A stretch of DNA of 64,000 nt from Stomoxys calcitrans (lineage: Eukaryota > Arthropoda > Insecta > Diptera > Muscidae), in contig NC_081552.1 of the NCBI RefSeq assembly GCF_963082655.1, positions 73,412,707-73,476,706 of the forward strand, in the 5' to 3' direction. This document shows, piece by piece, positions 31,804 through 42,246 of the stretch (the stretch's first letter is position 1; each line of letters starts with the position of its first letter). Under the pieces are notes generated by a model. The model saw nothing but the letters and a program-made list of their open reading frames with translations, did not search any database and was not told where the DNA came from. Both the position numbers and the translations under genes were made by a program.

Positions 31804-31944
31804 CAACACAAATTAAAAAGACAACCTTTGAAACTAACAAATTTATAAGCAGCTGATTGTTATTGTTCGCTGGAATTAATATACGTGTGTTCCCTTTGAC
31901 AGTTGTTCGGACGAAAACTCAAAGTCGGGTAAGGATGTTGAGTG

Positions 31945-32416
31945 GACCAAACTACTCACCATTTTTAATGTTGTCAGTTTCGGGTAATAAGAGAGGCCCA
32001 TGGCCTTATTGGGGTCTAATGCAACACACCATATAAATATATCCAAATATATGTAATCTGATCTGGACTACACTCGGCACTGATATTGAGGGGCCCAATG
32101 CAAAAACACAGCACCCAATTTCAATAAAATAAGGCCAAAATGCGGATGTATGGGCTCAAAAATTCAAATTGGTTTTAATGGGAGCCACATTTAAATATAG
32201 CCCCATATTGAACCTATTCGGTCCAAATATCTGGTGGCCTAATGCAACTCATAACGGCCGCATAATAAATGCGGCCGTTATAGGCTCAAAACTCTAAGTC
32301 GGAAGATCGATCTGTATGGCAGCTAGATCCAAATATTGTCCGATTTGGCCCATTCAGGACGCAGAATATGGATATGTACCATATCATAGCTCTATATCTC
32401 AATGGTGGGTGTAAGG
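31945..32416 (-). mobile_element. INE-1-like Helitron, HelB core with decayed 5' end
   Basis: Minus-strand monomers (CCCAATTTCAATAAAATAAG, GATCGATCTGTATGGCAGCT) and a right end CTCAATGGTGGGTGTAAGG. No (GTCY)n. GCGGCCG occurs twice at 32258-32275 around ATAATAAAT, forming a small palindrome. Confidence 0.55.
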
Positions 32417-33465
32417 ATAAAATTTCGCAAAAAATCTACCAACACCAAAATGGGCCGTCCATCCGACAAAGCATTTAAAATTTAAAGTAATTACTACCAA
32501 ATTTTGTAGAAAAACGCTGATCCTAGGCTCTTTTCATTTAAAAGCCATACCACAGTTTGTTCATTTGCTAAGGAAAGTAATACTACAGTCTCTGAAGTGT
32601 CAACGACAAATTTGGTAAAACAGGAAATGGGAGGTTTCAGGTGAACGTCTCTTTTTCATCGTTCATAGTCGCCATTAAGCTCCGAGGTTTTAACTGTCGT
32701 CTTTTTTGTTAAGAAACAAATTTTGAAGAGAAAAACTTAGGATTGCTTTTTTGCTCATTTCATTTTTTTTCATTTATGTCACTGAACGCACAAAAAACGG
32801 CATGGATTATGGCTTAGCAAAGGCATACATATTAATTTCGCCATATGGTTTCTGGTTGAACTTTGAGCATGACTCCCCCCATTGACTTTTGTGTGGATCC
32901 ATTCATGTCTTGACAATTCATTTGGCCAACTACAAAGCCGGCCATCCTAAGCGCTTATTAACATTTTCAAAAATATATGTGCGTTTACACAGCGATTTTT
33001 TGTTGTTTTCATTGTTGTTGTTTTTGTTTGAATTTTTTTGCTCTTGTCAAACATTTTGACAACTACAACAAAATGTCAACATTGGCTTGACATCGCCAGC
33101 ACAACAGCAACAACAACCACAAAACTTTTCCATTAACCATAACTTTTCTGAGCAAGAATGGAAGAAAAAACAAACAAAAATTGTGTCTTAAAATGGCTAA
33201 CAGCGTAAAACATTGGTCTACAAAATAGGAAAAACAGTCAAAGACAAGCAATAAAAAAAGGAAAACAAAACAGACCCATAAAAAATGGCAAAATTTGTTT
33301 ATTTAAAACGAGGCAAAAAGTTTTGTTTGCAACTGATATTTGTTGTTGCTGTTTTCCTGTTTGTAGGAGTCATTAGGTTCAAAGACGTTAAAGCACCGTG
33401 GGATTGAATAGTAAGAAATATAGGTAGGGATTAGTACATGTCTATATATTGAAGCAGATGGCAAC
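32417..33465. other. Unassigned AT-rich DNA
   Basis: Poly-T/TTG and CAACAA low-complexity stretches (33000-33130). Nothing recognised. Confidence 0.45.
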
Positions 33466-33469
33466 CGAA

Positions 33470-34455
33470 AGAAACCAAAGGTGCTACACTGGCTTTAAAT
33501 TTCTCCTTATAACCGGAAAATACTGCAGAAGTCTGCCTCTTCCTGCCTCCAGTTAGGACTCCTATCAGCCGTCTGAGGTTGTGCTTCCTCAGCCCCAGAG
33601 TAGGCGACATTCAGCTTCGTGAAATATTCCTCCACAGAGATTTTTCATCGCAGCTATCCATATAATCAGGTCACTCCTCATCTGCGCAGTCATCATCTAA
33701 GTAGTGGTCACCCTGTCAAGAAGCACGAGCAGGTGAGGGCTCACTGATTTCGTAGCATGATCCACACATGAGCCTAACAGTCTTTTCCGCAGTTCGAAAC
33801 AGCACTTTGCATCTTCTAACCAGTCTCGACCCCACATGTTCGACGGCAGAGCCTTCAGCGTCGCATGTTTATTCACGTATATCGTGATAGTCTGATCCAG
33901 TACGTTCAAAAGCATGTACGATTCCCTGATTCAATGGAATCCAATAAAAACTGCTGCCCCATTCCGTGCCATTATTCAATTTAGACCCATCTACTCTCTT
34001 TTCGGGATAATTTCATCAAACCAGTCAATAAGTGAGGACTTCACGCATTGGATATCAATTCCCCCGGAATAGAAGAATGCCGAAAGTTTGAGAAGGGGCA
34101 GGTACCTGACTTCCTCAGTCTAAGGACGATCTTCGTTGGCACATATCTATCATACAGGTACAAAGGCCTAAGATCGACAATTCCATTAAGCACCTGCTCA
34201 GTACACTTTTCCTTGCCTTAGAGATCATAAACGCTGTGGTACCTATCTATCATCCTGCGGAGGCAAAGTTGACCAAAGCGTGTTACCACACCAAATGTTT
34301 ACAGTAGAGAATCGGCAGACCAACCGCCGTAAATATCCGCTGCCTAAGCCCCAACTGTTTCCATCATCGTTCCATCTCCTGCTTTGTTACTGGCGAAGAA
34401 TCACCTCAAGTACTTGGTGTCCGGAGAAAGCGGCAGCTTTACTTCATCCAGGACA
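33470..34455 (-). pseudogene. Non-LTR (I/R1/LOA-type) element: RT thumb, RNase H and C-terminal tail
   Basis: Read downward on the minus strand, the pieces are in the native order but different frames. VLDEVKLPLSPDTKYLR (about 34450-34395) matches the KYLGVILD segment after the RT palm. WGLRQRIFTAVGLPILYC (about 34345-34290) matches the WGL.P....W.YT.VVRPI..Y segment. NGIVDLRPLYLYDRYVPTKI (about 34190-34125) is the thumb DLRPLDL motif. VDGSKLNNGTEWG (about 34010-33970) is RNase H motif 1. ITIYVNKHATLKALPSN (about 33890-33840) is RNase H motif 3, with the catalytic Asp lost. LRKHNLRRLIGVLTG (about 33580-33535) is the tail. It is continuous with the RT palm at 34840-35560. Confidence 0.75.
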
Positions 34456-34459
34456 GATC

Positions 34460-34838
34460 CAATCGTAGCAAAAAACGTGATGAATTTTCTGTAGATTTGT
34501 ACGGGAAATGAAATCCACACGGCGCTGCTGGTGCTCTAAATTCGTTGGTGAAATTATAAAGCAATGTCCAACTTGAATGAGCTGCCACTATGCATGCATT
34601 TTAGCGCATGTAGAAGCACTAAATGGGATATAAGAAATCATTACTACTCCATTAGTCTTTTAAAAACGTTACATGATCTGTTATTCGTTAAAACACAAAA
34701 AAAATGCTTCTATGCAGGAATGAAACTATATATGCAGATAAGGAATCACCCGCTTACACTAGATCTCCCAAAATGCAAATGCAATAGCACTACAATTTTA
34801 GCATCGGAAAAATCCAATAATTGAATTCTTCCCTTACG
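34460..34838. other. Sequence separating two parts of the non-LTR pseudogene
   Basis: No similarity to the expected RT segment between the ANGLGIN..K motif (34.93 kb) and VKLPLS (34.44 kb), which in intact elements are only some tens of codons apart. It is therefore probably inserted DNA of up to about 350 bp. No terminal repeats or family recognised. Confidence 0.45.
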
Positions 34839-34839
34839 C

Positions 34840-35560
34840 AATTACTAAAAGAAGCGCTGAATTCCTTGGATCAAAACACCCAGTTTATTCTCCTGGTCAA
34901 AAGCACCATCGCGGTCTTTCTGATGTTTATGCCAAGCCCGTTGGCCACCGCCCATCCTGACGGGTTTCTCAACGCCTCCCACACGGGGTAGAGAGGAAAC
35001 GGTCACCTCGCGCAGAGAACGACCTTCATCCTCCACTTTTCAAAAGACCTCAGAGTCCCATTGATCAGTAGAAACAACAAAAGAGTAGATTAGACCCAGT
35101 CTTGGGGAGGTCTTCTTGTCAAAATGTTTCTCATTATCTGCCATCTGCCTTTCATCATCGAATTAACCCAATTCATTAAAAGGGATTGGGACCTTTGGTG
35201 CTACTGCGATCCTATTGATATGAGAAGACGCAGGATGATGATTGTTCCCTGAAAACGGCCAGCTATATCATCTTGGCGAAAAGTACCAGCCTAGTCTTTT
35301 TAATGTTGGCATTGTCCATACAGACAGCTTTCTCAAAAAAGGAAATAAAAACGCTCCTTGGGGAGTTCCACTTGTCACAATCTTCCTTTTCGAGACCTTC
35401 GGCAGTGATGAGTTGATAGTCCGGCCTTTATACAGAGAAATAGATACATTTAGTGTTACTGTACCACAATTTTTGTGAGAACATACATGATTATGCTTGG
35501 ACACCTTTCTGGTTTCCCTCCAGACACATAGCCCTCTTGTCATTCTGAACAACTGTAGAA
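34840..35560 (-). pseudogene. Non-LTR (I/R1/LOA-type) element: RT palm domain
   Basis: Minus strand. KRKIVTSGTPQGAFLFPFL (about 35410-35350) is the RT motif RGTPQGGVLSPLL. Then FRQDDIAGRFQG (about 35285-35245) is the YADD catalytic box with Y-A changed. Then WAVANGLGINIRKTAMVLLT and RRINWVF (about 34955-34880) match WA..NGL.VNP.KTELVLFTRR. Frame changes between motifs and an altered YADD show inactivity. No start or endonuclease domain was seen upstream; 35570-35660 is unassigned and the HelA at 35664 follows. Confidence 0.75.
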
Positions 35561-35663
35561 GCCTGAAGTGCCTGACTGGAAGAGACTATCAATATTGATG
35601 ACTCGTCTACGCTCCGCAATGTTCCAATTTTCCCTGTAATGCAAGTGAGCTTACCTCTCTGCT

Positions 35664-36541
35664 TTTATAGGATGGGGGGTATACTAATTTCATCATTCCG
35701 TTTGTAAAATCTCGAAATATTCTTCCAAACCCATAAAGTATATATATCCTTGATCGTCATGAGATTTTAAGTCGATCTAGATATGTCCGTCCTTTGTCTG
35801 TCGGTTCGGATTGTAAATGGGCCATATCGGTCCATGTTTTGATAAAGCTCCCATATAAACCGATCTTGGATTTTGACTTCTTGATCTACTCTCCGATTTG
35901 GTTGAAAATTTGCACGTAGTGTTCTGTATGTTTGTGTATGTCTTCCAACAACTGTGCTATGTATGGCTCATTTCGGTCCATAACCTGATACAGCTGTCAT
36001 ATAAACCTGCGATCTTGACTTCTTAAGCCTCTAGAGGACGCAATTATCATCCGATATGGCTGAAATGTTTTGGTTTGTCTCGCAACAACTAGTCAAGTAC
36101 GGTTCATATCGGTTAATAACCGTATATAGCTCCCATATTAACCGATCTCCCTATTTTACTACTTAAGTCTTTAGAGGGCCCAATTCTTATGCGATTCGGC
36201 TGAAATTTTGTACAACGGTCTCTCCCATGACATTCAACATGCGGTCGGAATCAGTTTATAGTCTGGTACAGCTCCCACATATAAACCGATCTCCCGATTT
36301 TACTTCTTGCGCCACTATAGGGGCGCAATTCTTATCCCAATTGGCTTAAATTATACACAATGACTTCCAATATGGTCTCCAACATTCAATTCAACTATGG
36401 TTAGAATTGACCATAACTTGTTGTAGCTCCAATAGTGTAGAAATTCTGATCCATTATCCTTTGTATGCCTACCGGGCAAAGATCCATGGTGGAGGGTATA
36501 TAAGATATGGCCCGGCCGAACTTAGCACGCTTTCACTTGCT
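35664..36541 (+). mobile_element. INE-1-like Helitron, HelA, 5' tip lost
   Basis: Begins TATAGGATGGGGGGTATACT, missing the outer TATACCCTCCACC. GTATATATATCCTTGATCGT, a minimal (GTCY)n (35790-35810), about four core units with deletions, CCATGGTGGAGGGTATATAAG, hairpin GGCCCGGCC with imperfect arms and TTTCACTTGCTT follow. Confidence 0.85.
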
Positions 36542-37049
36542 TATACTCACAAGGATAGGATATGGGTATGCCAAGTCAACATTCTGTTTGGAACGCCTTG
36601 CAATATCAATAGTGTTTGTTTTTGTAGAATCGAAAAATCACTGGTACAAATCCGTGAGAACTGCTACAATTGGTGAGAGCTGAGGTATTATCGAGATGAA
36701 ACGAAAAAAAAATTCAAGGTCCATAGTGGTACGGCCGCCTCTAGGCAGGACCCTAAAACTTGTCGCTTCAGCATTTTGCAAAATTGTTCGGTCTGCCAAA
36801 TCTACATTTGTGGTCCAAATGTAGATTTGGCAGACCGAATACAATATGTCTAGGGGTATTCGAATTATAATTTTTATTTCTTGAAATTGCGGCCGATACC
36901 GGCTTTGTATTTTGCGATTTACGAAGGCATTTCGCCTTGCCAAGAGGCACTCGGACAACTTAGCGCCTTGATACTTTGCACTTAGCCCCAACCATTCAAA
37001 ATTTCAAAGAGTATCTCTACCCCATCTAAAATTGCTTGCTTGTTCTCTG
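36542..37049. other. Unassigned sequence around a perfect hairpin
   Basis: A 117-codon minus-strand open frame (36638-36991) spans the hairpin but shows no known motif. Nothing else recognised. Confidence 0.45.
36787..36839. repeat. Perfect 24-bp inverted repeat with 5-nt loop
   Basis: Arms 36787-36810 and 36816-36839 are exact reverse complements (left arm begins TTCGGTCTGCC and ends TCTACATTTG); the loop is TGGTC. Pairing stops at the next base on each side. A hairpin this exact stands out among the decayed surroundings. Confidence 0.95.
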
Positions 37050-37883
37050 TTCATATCCTCCACCATAGGAAGGGAGAATACTACACTTGTCGTTCCGAAA
37101 TATTGATGTGCGACCCCATAACGTATGTAAATATTTCCTTAACTCCTCGACATTATGATTTGATCTAACCATGTTCGTTCGTCCATTCGTCTGTCGAAAT
37201 CACGATAGCGGTAGAACGTAAAGCTAGCCGCTTGAAATTTTGCACAGATACTTCTTATTGACGTAGGATGTTTTAGATTGCAAATGAGTCTAATCGGTTT
37301 AGATTTGGGTAAAGCTCCTATATAAAGTGGCTATTCGATTTGAATTCTTTATCTATCTTGTCTATCTTTATGATTTCCAATACTCGTGCCAAGTATGGTC
37401 CAAATCGATTTATAACCTGATATAGCCCGTATATAAACCGATCTCCCGATTTCATGTCTTGAGCCACTGGAAGCTGCAATTTTTGTCCGATGTGGCTGAA
37501 TTTTTACATGTTGTGTTATGTTAAGAATTCCCACAACTGTGCGAAGTACTGTTCAAATCAGTCTAAAACTTAATATAGCTCCCACATAAACCGATCTGTC
37601 GATTTCACGTCTTGAGCCTCTGAATGCCGCATATGTTATCCTCTTTGGCTTAAACTTTGTAAGTAATGTTATGTTACGAATTCCTCCTAACCTGATAATC
37701 TCATCTCCCGATTAACCTTCTTTGGCACCTAGAAGATTTAGTTTTTGCCTGGTTTGGCAGAAATTTGGTACCTAGAGCAAAATTATGCCCTTGAACTAAA
37801 TTTACTTTGTGTAAATTTTTTACAGAATCCATGGTGGTGGACTACCAAGATTCGACCGGGCAAACTAAGCACGTTTTTACCCA
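37050..37883 (+). mobile_element. INE-1-like Helitron, HelC, near full length
   Basis: 5' end ATCCTCCACCATAGGAAGGG (HelA-like in this copy), decayed TA run and a (GTCY)n remnant (GTTCGTTCGTCCATTCGTCTG, 37173-37193). About three core units (CATATAAACCGATC-type steps) follow. The HelC 3' block is GCCTGGTTTGGCAGAAATTT, CAGAATCCATGGTGGTGG, TTCGACCGGGCAAACTAAGC. It combines a HelA-like 5' end with a HelC 3' end. Confidence 0.8.
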
Positions 37884-38112
37884 GCAAAAACTAGGTAAGC
37901 ACATGACATTACACACTGGCATACCATAGCAAATTCTTGTTACTGTAGGAATACATTATAATGGGTTACCTATAATGAGTTAAATAATTACTTATTGGTA
38001 ACAAGAAAATAAAGAATACCCAAAAATTAAGCAATAATCCAAAAGAAATTGTGAAAACGCAAAGAATTCAGTTAAATCTTAAAGTAATTAGAAAATTCCA
38101 AAGAACTCAATA

Positions 38113-39566
38113 ATTTTTATACCCTCCAGCATAAGATGGGTATAAAAATTCTGTTTGTAACACCTCGAAATATGCGTCTATGGCCCCATAAAGTATGTAT
38201 ATTCTTGATCGCCATGTCATTTTAAGTCGATCTAGCCATGTCCGTCCGTCTGTCTGTCCGTCCGTCTGTCCGTCCGTCCGTCTGTCCGTCCGTCTGTCCG
38301 TCCGTCTGTCCGTCCGTCCGTCTGTCCGTCCGTCCATCTGTCTGTCGAAAGCACGCTAAATTTCGAAGGAGTAAAGCTAGGCGCTGATTAATATCTGCAC
38401 CCTCTTTTCAAACTAACCTCACCTAAAGCTAGGCGCTTGAAATTTTGCACAAATACTTTTTATTAGTGTAGGTCGGTTGGGATTGTAAATGGCCCAAATC
38501 CGTCCATGTTTTGATATAGCTGCCATATAAACCGATCTTGGGTCTTGATTTTTTGAGCCCCTAGAGGGCGCAATTCTTATGCGATTTGACTGAAATTTTG
38601 CACGTGGTGTTTCGGTATCAATTCCAATATCTGCGCTAAGTATGGTTCAAATCGGTCCATCGGTTTTGACATAGCTGCCATATAAACCGATCTTGGGTCT
38701 AGATTTCTTGAGCCTCTAGCGGGCGCATTTCTCGTCCGATTTGACTGAAATTTTGCACGAGGAGTTTTTGTATCACTTCCAACAACTGTGCTACGTATGA
38801 TTCAAATCGGTTCATAATCTGGTATAGCTGTCATATAAACCGATTTTGGGTCTTGACTTCTAGAGCCTTTAGAGGGCGCAATTCTCATCCGATTTGACTG
38901 AAATTTTGCACGTGGAGTTTTTGTATCACTTCCAACAACTGTGCTACGTATGATTCAAATCGGTTCATAATCTGGTATAGCTGTCATATAAACCGATCTT
39001 GGGTCTTGACTTCTTGAGCCTCTAGAGGGCGCAATTCTCATCCGATTTGACTGAAATTTTGCACATGGAGTTTTTGTATCACTTCCAACAACTGTGCTTC
39101 GTATGATTTAAATCGGTTCATAATCTGGTATAGCTGTCATATAAACCGATCTGGGATCTTGATTTCTTGAGCCTATAGAAGGTGCAATCCGATTTGGCTG
39201 AAATTTTGTACAACGGCTTCTCTCATGACCTTCAACATACGTGTCTAATATGGTCTGAATCGATGAATAGCTTGATACAGCTCCCATATAAACCGATCTC
39301 CCGATTTTGCTTCTTAAGCCCCTACAAAGTGCAATTCTTATCCGAATGAACTGAAATATTATACAATGACTTCTACAATGTTCAGCATTCATTTATGGTC
39401 CGAATCGGACTATAACTTGATATAGCTCCAATAGCACAACAGTTCTTATTCAGTATTCTTTGTTTGCCTAAAAAGAGATACTGCGCATAGAACTCGAAAA
39501 ATGCGATCGATGGTGGAGGGTATATAAGATTCGGCCCGGTCGAACTTAGCACGCTCTTATTTGTTT
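38113..39566 (+). mobile_element. INE-1-like Helitron, HelA, full length
   Basis: 5' end TATACCCTCCAGCATAAGAT, GTATGTATATTCTTGATCGC, very long (GTCY)n, then at least six core units. TCATATAAACCGAT at 38831, 38984 and 39137 shows exact 153-bp phasing, and the three units around them are almost identical to each other. A 40-bp interruption near 38385-38425 contains TCAAACTAACCTCACC before a repeat of the flanking text AAAGCTAGGCGCT. The end is CGATGGTGGAGGGTATATAAG, TTCGGCCCGGTCGAA, TTATTTGTTT. Confidence 0.92.
38238..38346 (+). repeat. (GTCY)n microsatellite, longest in the window
   Basis: About 27 GTCC/GTCT tetramers, mostly in a repeating GTCCGTCCGTCT or GTCCGTCT pattern, broken only by GTCCATCTG near its end. 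Confidence 0.92.
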
Positions 39567-39602
39567 TCATTCTTTTTATGACTTTGGGATTAATTTTTGA
39601 TA

Positions 39603-39970
39603 TTTATGCCCTACACCACCACTGTGGTAGGGGGTATTATAGATATGTGCATTTGTTTGCAACGCTAAAAAGGAGAAGAGCTAGACCCATTGATAGGTAT
39701 ACCGAACGACTCAGAATTACTTTCTGATTCGATTTTGTCATGTCCGTCTGTGAGTCCATGTATTCTTGTTATCAAAGTGCAGGTCGTATTTGTTGTACAA
39801 TCATCACGAAATTTCGCACATATCACTATCAAAATTGGGCACAGATTATTCTGTTACTGCTCTTAACATATCTGCAAAATAAATTGCCCGAATTTATATT
39901 TGAAGGGTAGGTGTAGGGTATTATGTAGTCGGCTCCGCGCGATTTTTGCCTTTCCTTACTGCTTTTTATT
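39603..39970 (+). mobile_element. INE-1-like Helitron, HelD, internally deleted
   Basis: 5' end TGCCCTACACCACCACTGTGG, GGGGGTATTATAGATATGTG, GACCCATTGATAGG. The 3' end is GGGTAGGTGTAGGGTATTAT, AGTCGGCTCCGCGCGA, CCTTTCCTTACTG. Only 370 bp, compared with 1.29 kb for the copy at 13.6 kb; the core monomers are almost entirely missing. Confidence 0.85.
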
Positions 39971-40275
39971 TAAAATTATTAACATTCAGAGTATTGACAT
40001 AAATTTTCCGTACTATTCTACCAAACTTATAGATAAAGTGGCCCTTAGCATGACCTTTCCCAAAATATTAGGCTTTTAGTACCACTGTAGCTTTCCTATT
40101 TTAGAAACCTCTTCAATAATTGTGGGACAATATGGAAACAAATGTAGATTGAAGGAGTTCAAAATTCTCAAGGCCTCTTGGAAACTTCCAGGGCTTGCTT
40201 TCTGGGCATTTATTAAGTTGGCGGGTATGCCATTATTTTAAAGCAATAAGTCTTATTAAATCGAAGCTATTATTA

Positions 40276-40844
40276 AAGGGTGATTTTTTTGAGGTTAGGA
40301 TTTTCATGCATTAGTATTTGACAGATCACGTGGGATTTCAGACATGGTGTCAAAGAGAAAGATGCTCAGTATGCTTTGACATTTCATCATGAATAGACTT
40401 ACAAACGAGCAACGCTTGCAAATCATTTTCAGTGAATCGACAAATTTTGTTCAGCGATGAGGCTCATTTCTGGTTGAATGGCTACGTAAATAAACAAAAT
40501 TGCCGCATTTGGAGTGAAGAGCAACCAGAAGCCGTTCAAGAACTGCCCATGCATCCCGAAAAATGCACTGTTTGGTGTGGTTTGTACGCTGGTGGAATCA
40601 TTGGACCGTATTTTTTCAAAGATGCTGTTGGACGCAACGTTACGGTGAATGAACACATTTCGAACCGAACACTGATTTTGGTAATAAAATTCAATGATTT
40701 GCAAGCGTTGCTCGTTAGTAAGTCTATTCATGATGAAATGTCAAAGCATACTGAGCATCTTTCTCTTTGACACCATGTCTGAAATCCCACGTGATCTGTC
40801 AAATACTAATGCATGAAAATCCTAACCTCAAAAAAATCACCCTT
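40276..40844 (+). mobile_element. Fold-back Tc1/mariner element with 152-bp inverted arms
   Basis: A 569-bp element flanked by TA on both sides. Arms 40276-40427 and 40693-40844 are reverse complements with a single mismatch (ACAAACG versus ACTAACG). Each arm holds the family's outer end (AAGGGTGATTTTTTTGAGG) and the first codons of the transposase, MNRLTNEQRLQII. The right arm continues for about 40 bp further into the gene (EFYYQNQCSVRNV, minus strand, HTH region). The centre, about 40440-40645 on the plus strand, is an in-frame transposase piece from ILFSDEAHFWLNG (first catalytic Asp) through WCGLYAGGIIGPYFFKDA. Both ends therefore derive from the 5' end of one parent, and the 3' end is missing. 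It makes no complete transposase. Confidence 0.93.
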
Positions 40845-40846
40845 TA

Positions 40847-42246
40847 TTTTCCATACTTCGGTATGTTCAGAGGTGTGTCATTGTATTTACCACTTCAGTA
40901 TTTGTACGAAGAATTCATTATTTGTCATCTGGTCGTTTGTTTACTCTGAAGCACTTTCCTTGAAGGTCATGCCCATGTTAAGGTATTATTGCGGATATAT
41001 CTACTAGTAAGTGTTTACAAAATCTTATTTCGGGTTATGACATTTTGCTGGGCACTTATTTTATCTATCCCAAAGTTCGCCGCCTGTCTGTCCGTCTGTC
41101 TGTCGAAAGTTAACATACCCCTATCCCATAATCTATAATGAGGGTATTAAAACTGAACTCAATTAAGATGGTAGCTCCTTTAAGGATTTTTAATACTTCA
41201 ATTACCTGATCAAAATTACTCCTATTTTAAAATTACTGTTTGTCCCACTGTCTGCTCAATCCCAGATGTAACTTGCCTCGTGCAAAGATGCATTTACCTC
41301 CTTGGAGCCAATCCGCCATGAGTTTGCTACAACCATGTGAACATCAAAACATGGAAACGACATATGCAAAAGTATGCTTCGCGCCAAAACTAAATGAGGC
41401 AAATGTTGTTGCAAAAGTTTTTGGGGATAATGTCAGACCTGATGCCTCCATATTGGGATTTAGGTATGCCGGGCTTAAATGTTAAATGTCGCTGTAGCTT
41501 AAGTTGTTTCTTTGCATATGACAACAAAAGCTGCGATAATGACTATGATGAGATTGAATTTTTACCTGATAAACCGAATTGCAAACAATGTAGGGAGAGG
41601 AAGGAAAAAATTGATATTTGGTTAAGAAATCCTGCAAAGCAGTCAAATGCCATGTTTGATAAAGTCCCCTTTTTGGGGCCAATCAACAAAAAACAAAACA
41701 GTAAAGACAAAACAAACCATAATTGCTAGGATAAGCAAATCATTCAAAAAAGGTCGTTATGACAATTTGAGCTAAACAAAAAATGAGCACAAAGGGTAAT
41801 CATCCTCAAGAGAATGGGGAACGATATACCAAAAGGGACTAAAGTAAGAGGAAAGAAACAAAACTATTTCCGTTTAACGGAAGGCAATGGACGCATATCA
41901 ATGCTTGCATTTCATTTCAAGTTTGCTGGGAAATAAGGTTAAGTATATCTACTTTCTACGAAATTCATTTTTTTTCTCCTTAAGTCTGGGTTTCTCCATT
42001 TAGATGGAGACCCGATGGTGTGGTGCGAGTAATTTCATGGCACATTTCCTTATGTTCTCTTCTCGCCATTTACGTTTGTTTTGGGGCTTCGCTAAAATCT
42101 TATTTAAATTATACATATTATTAAACTAATTATAGCCTCGGGTATGGATTTGGTTTAGTTGTGAAATATGAATTTCATAGTTATTATGGGAGAGAGTATT
42201 GCTTAGACCAGACACTATGTTATTTGCTTGATTTTCAATGAATTTG
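40847..42246. other. Unassigned sequence with a Cys-rich open frame
   Basis: A GTCTGTCCGTCTGTCTGTCGAAA scrap near 41083-41105 is Helitron-derived. A plus-strand open frame to 41727 contains NVKCRCSLSCFFAY, CDNDYDEIEF and NCKQCRERKEKIDIWL. It is Cys-rich but unrecognised, without a convincing start. No other feature. Confidence 0.35.
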
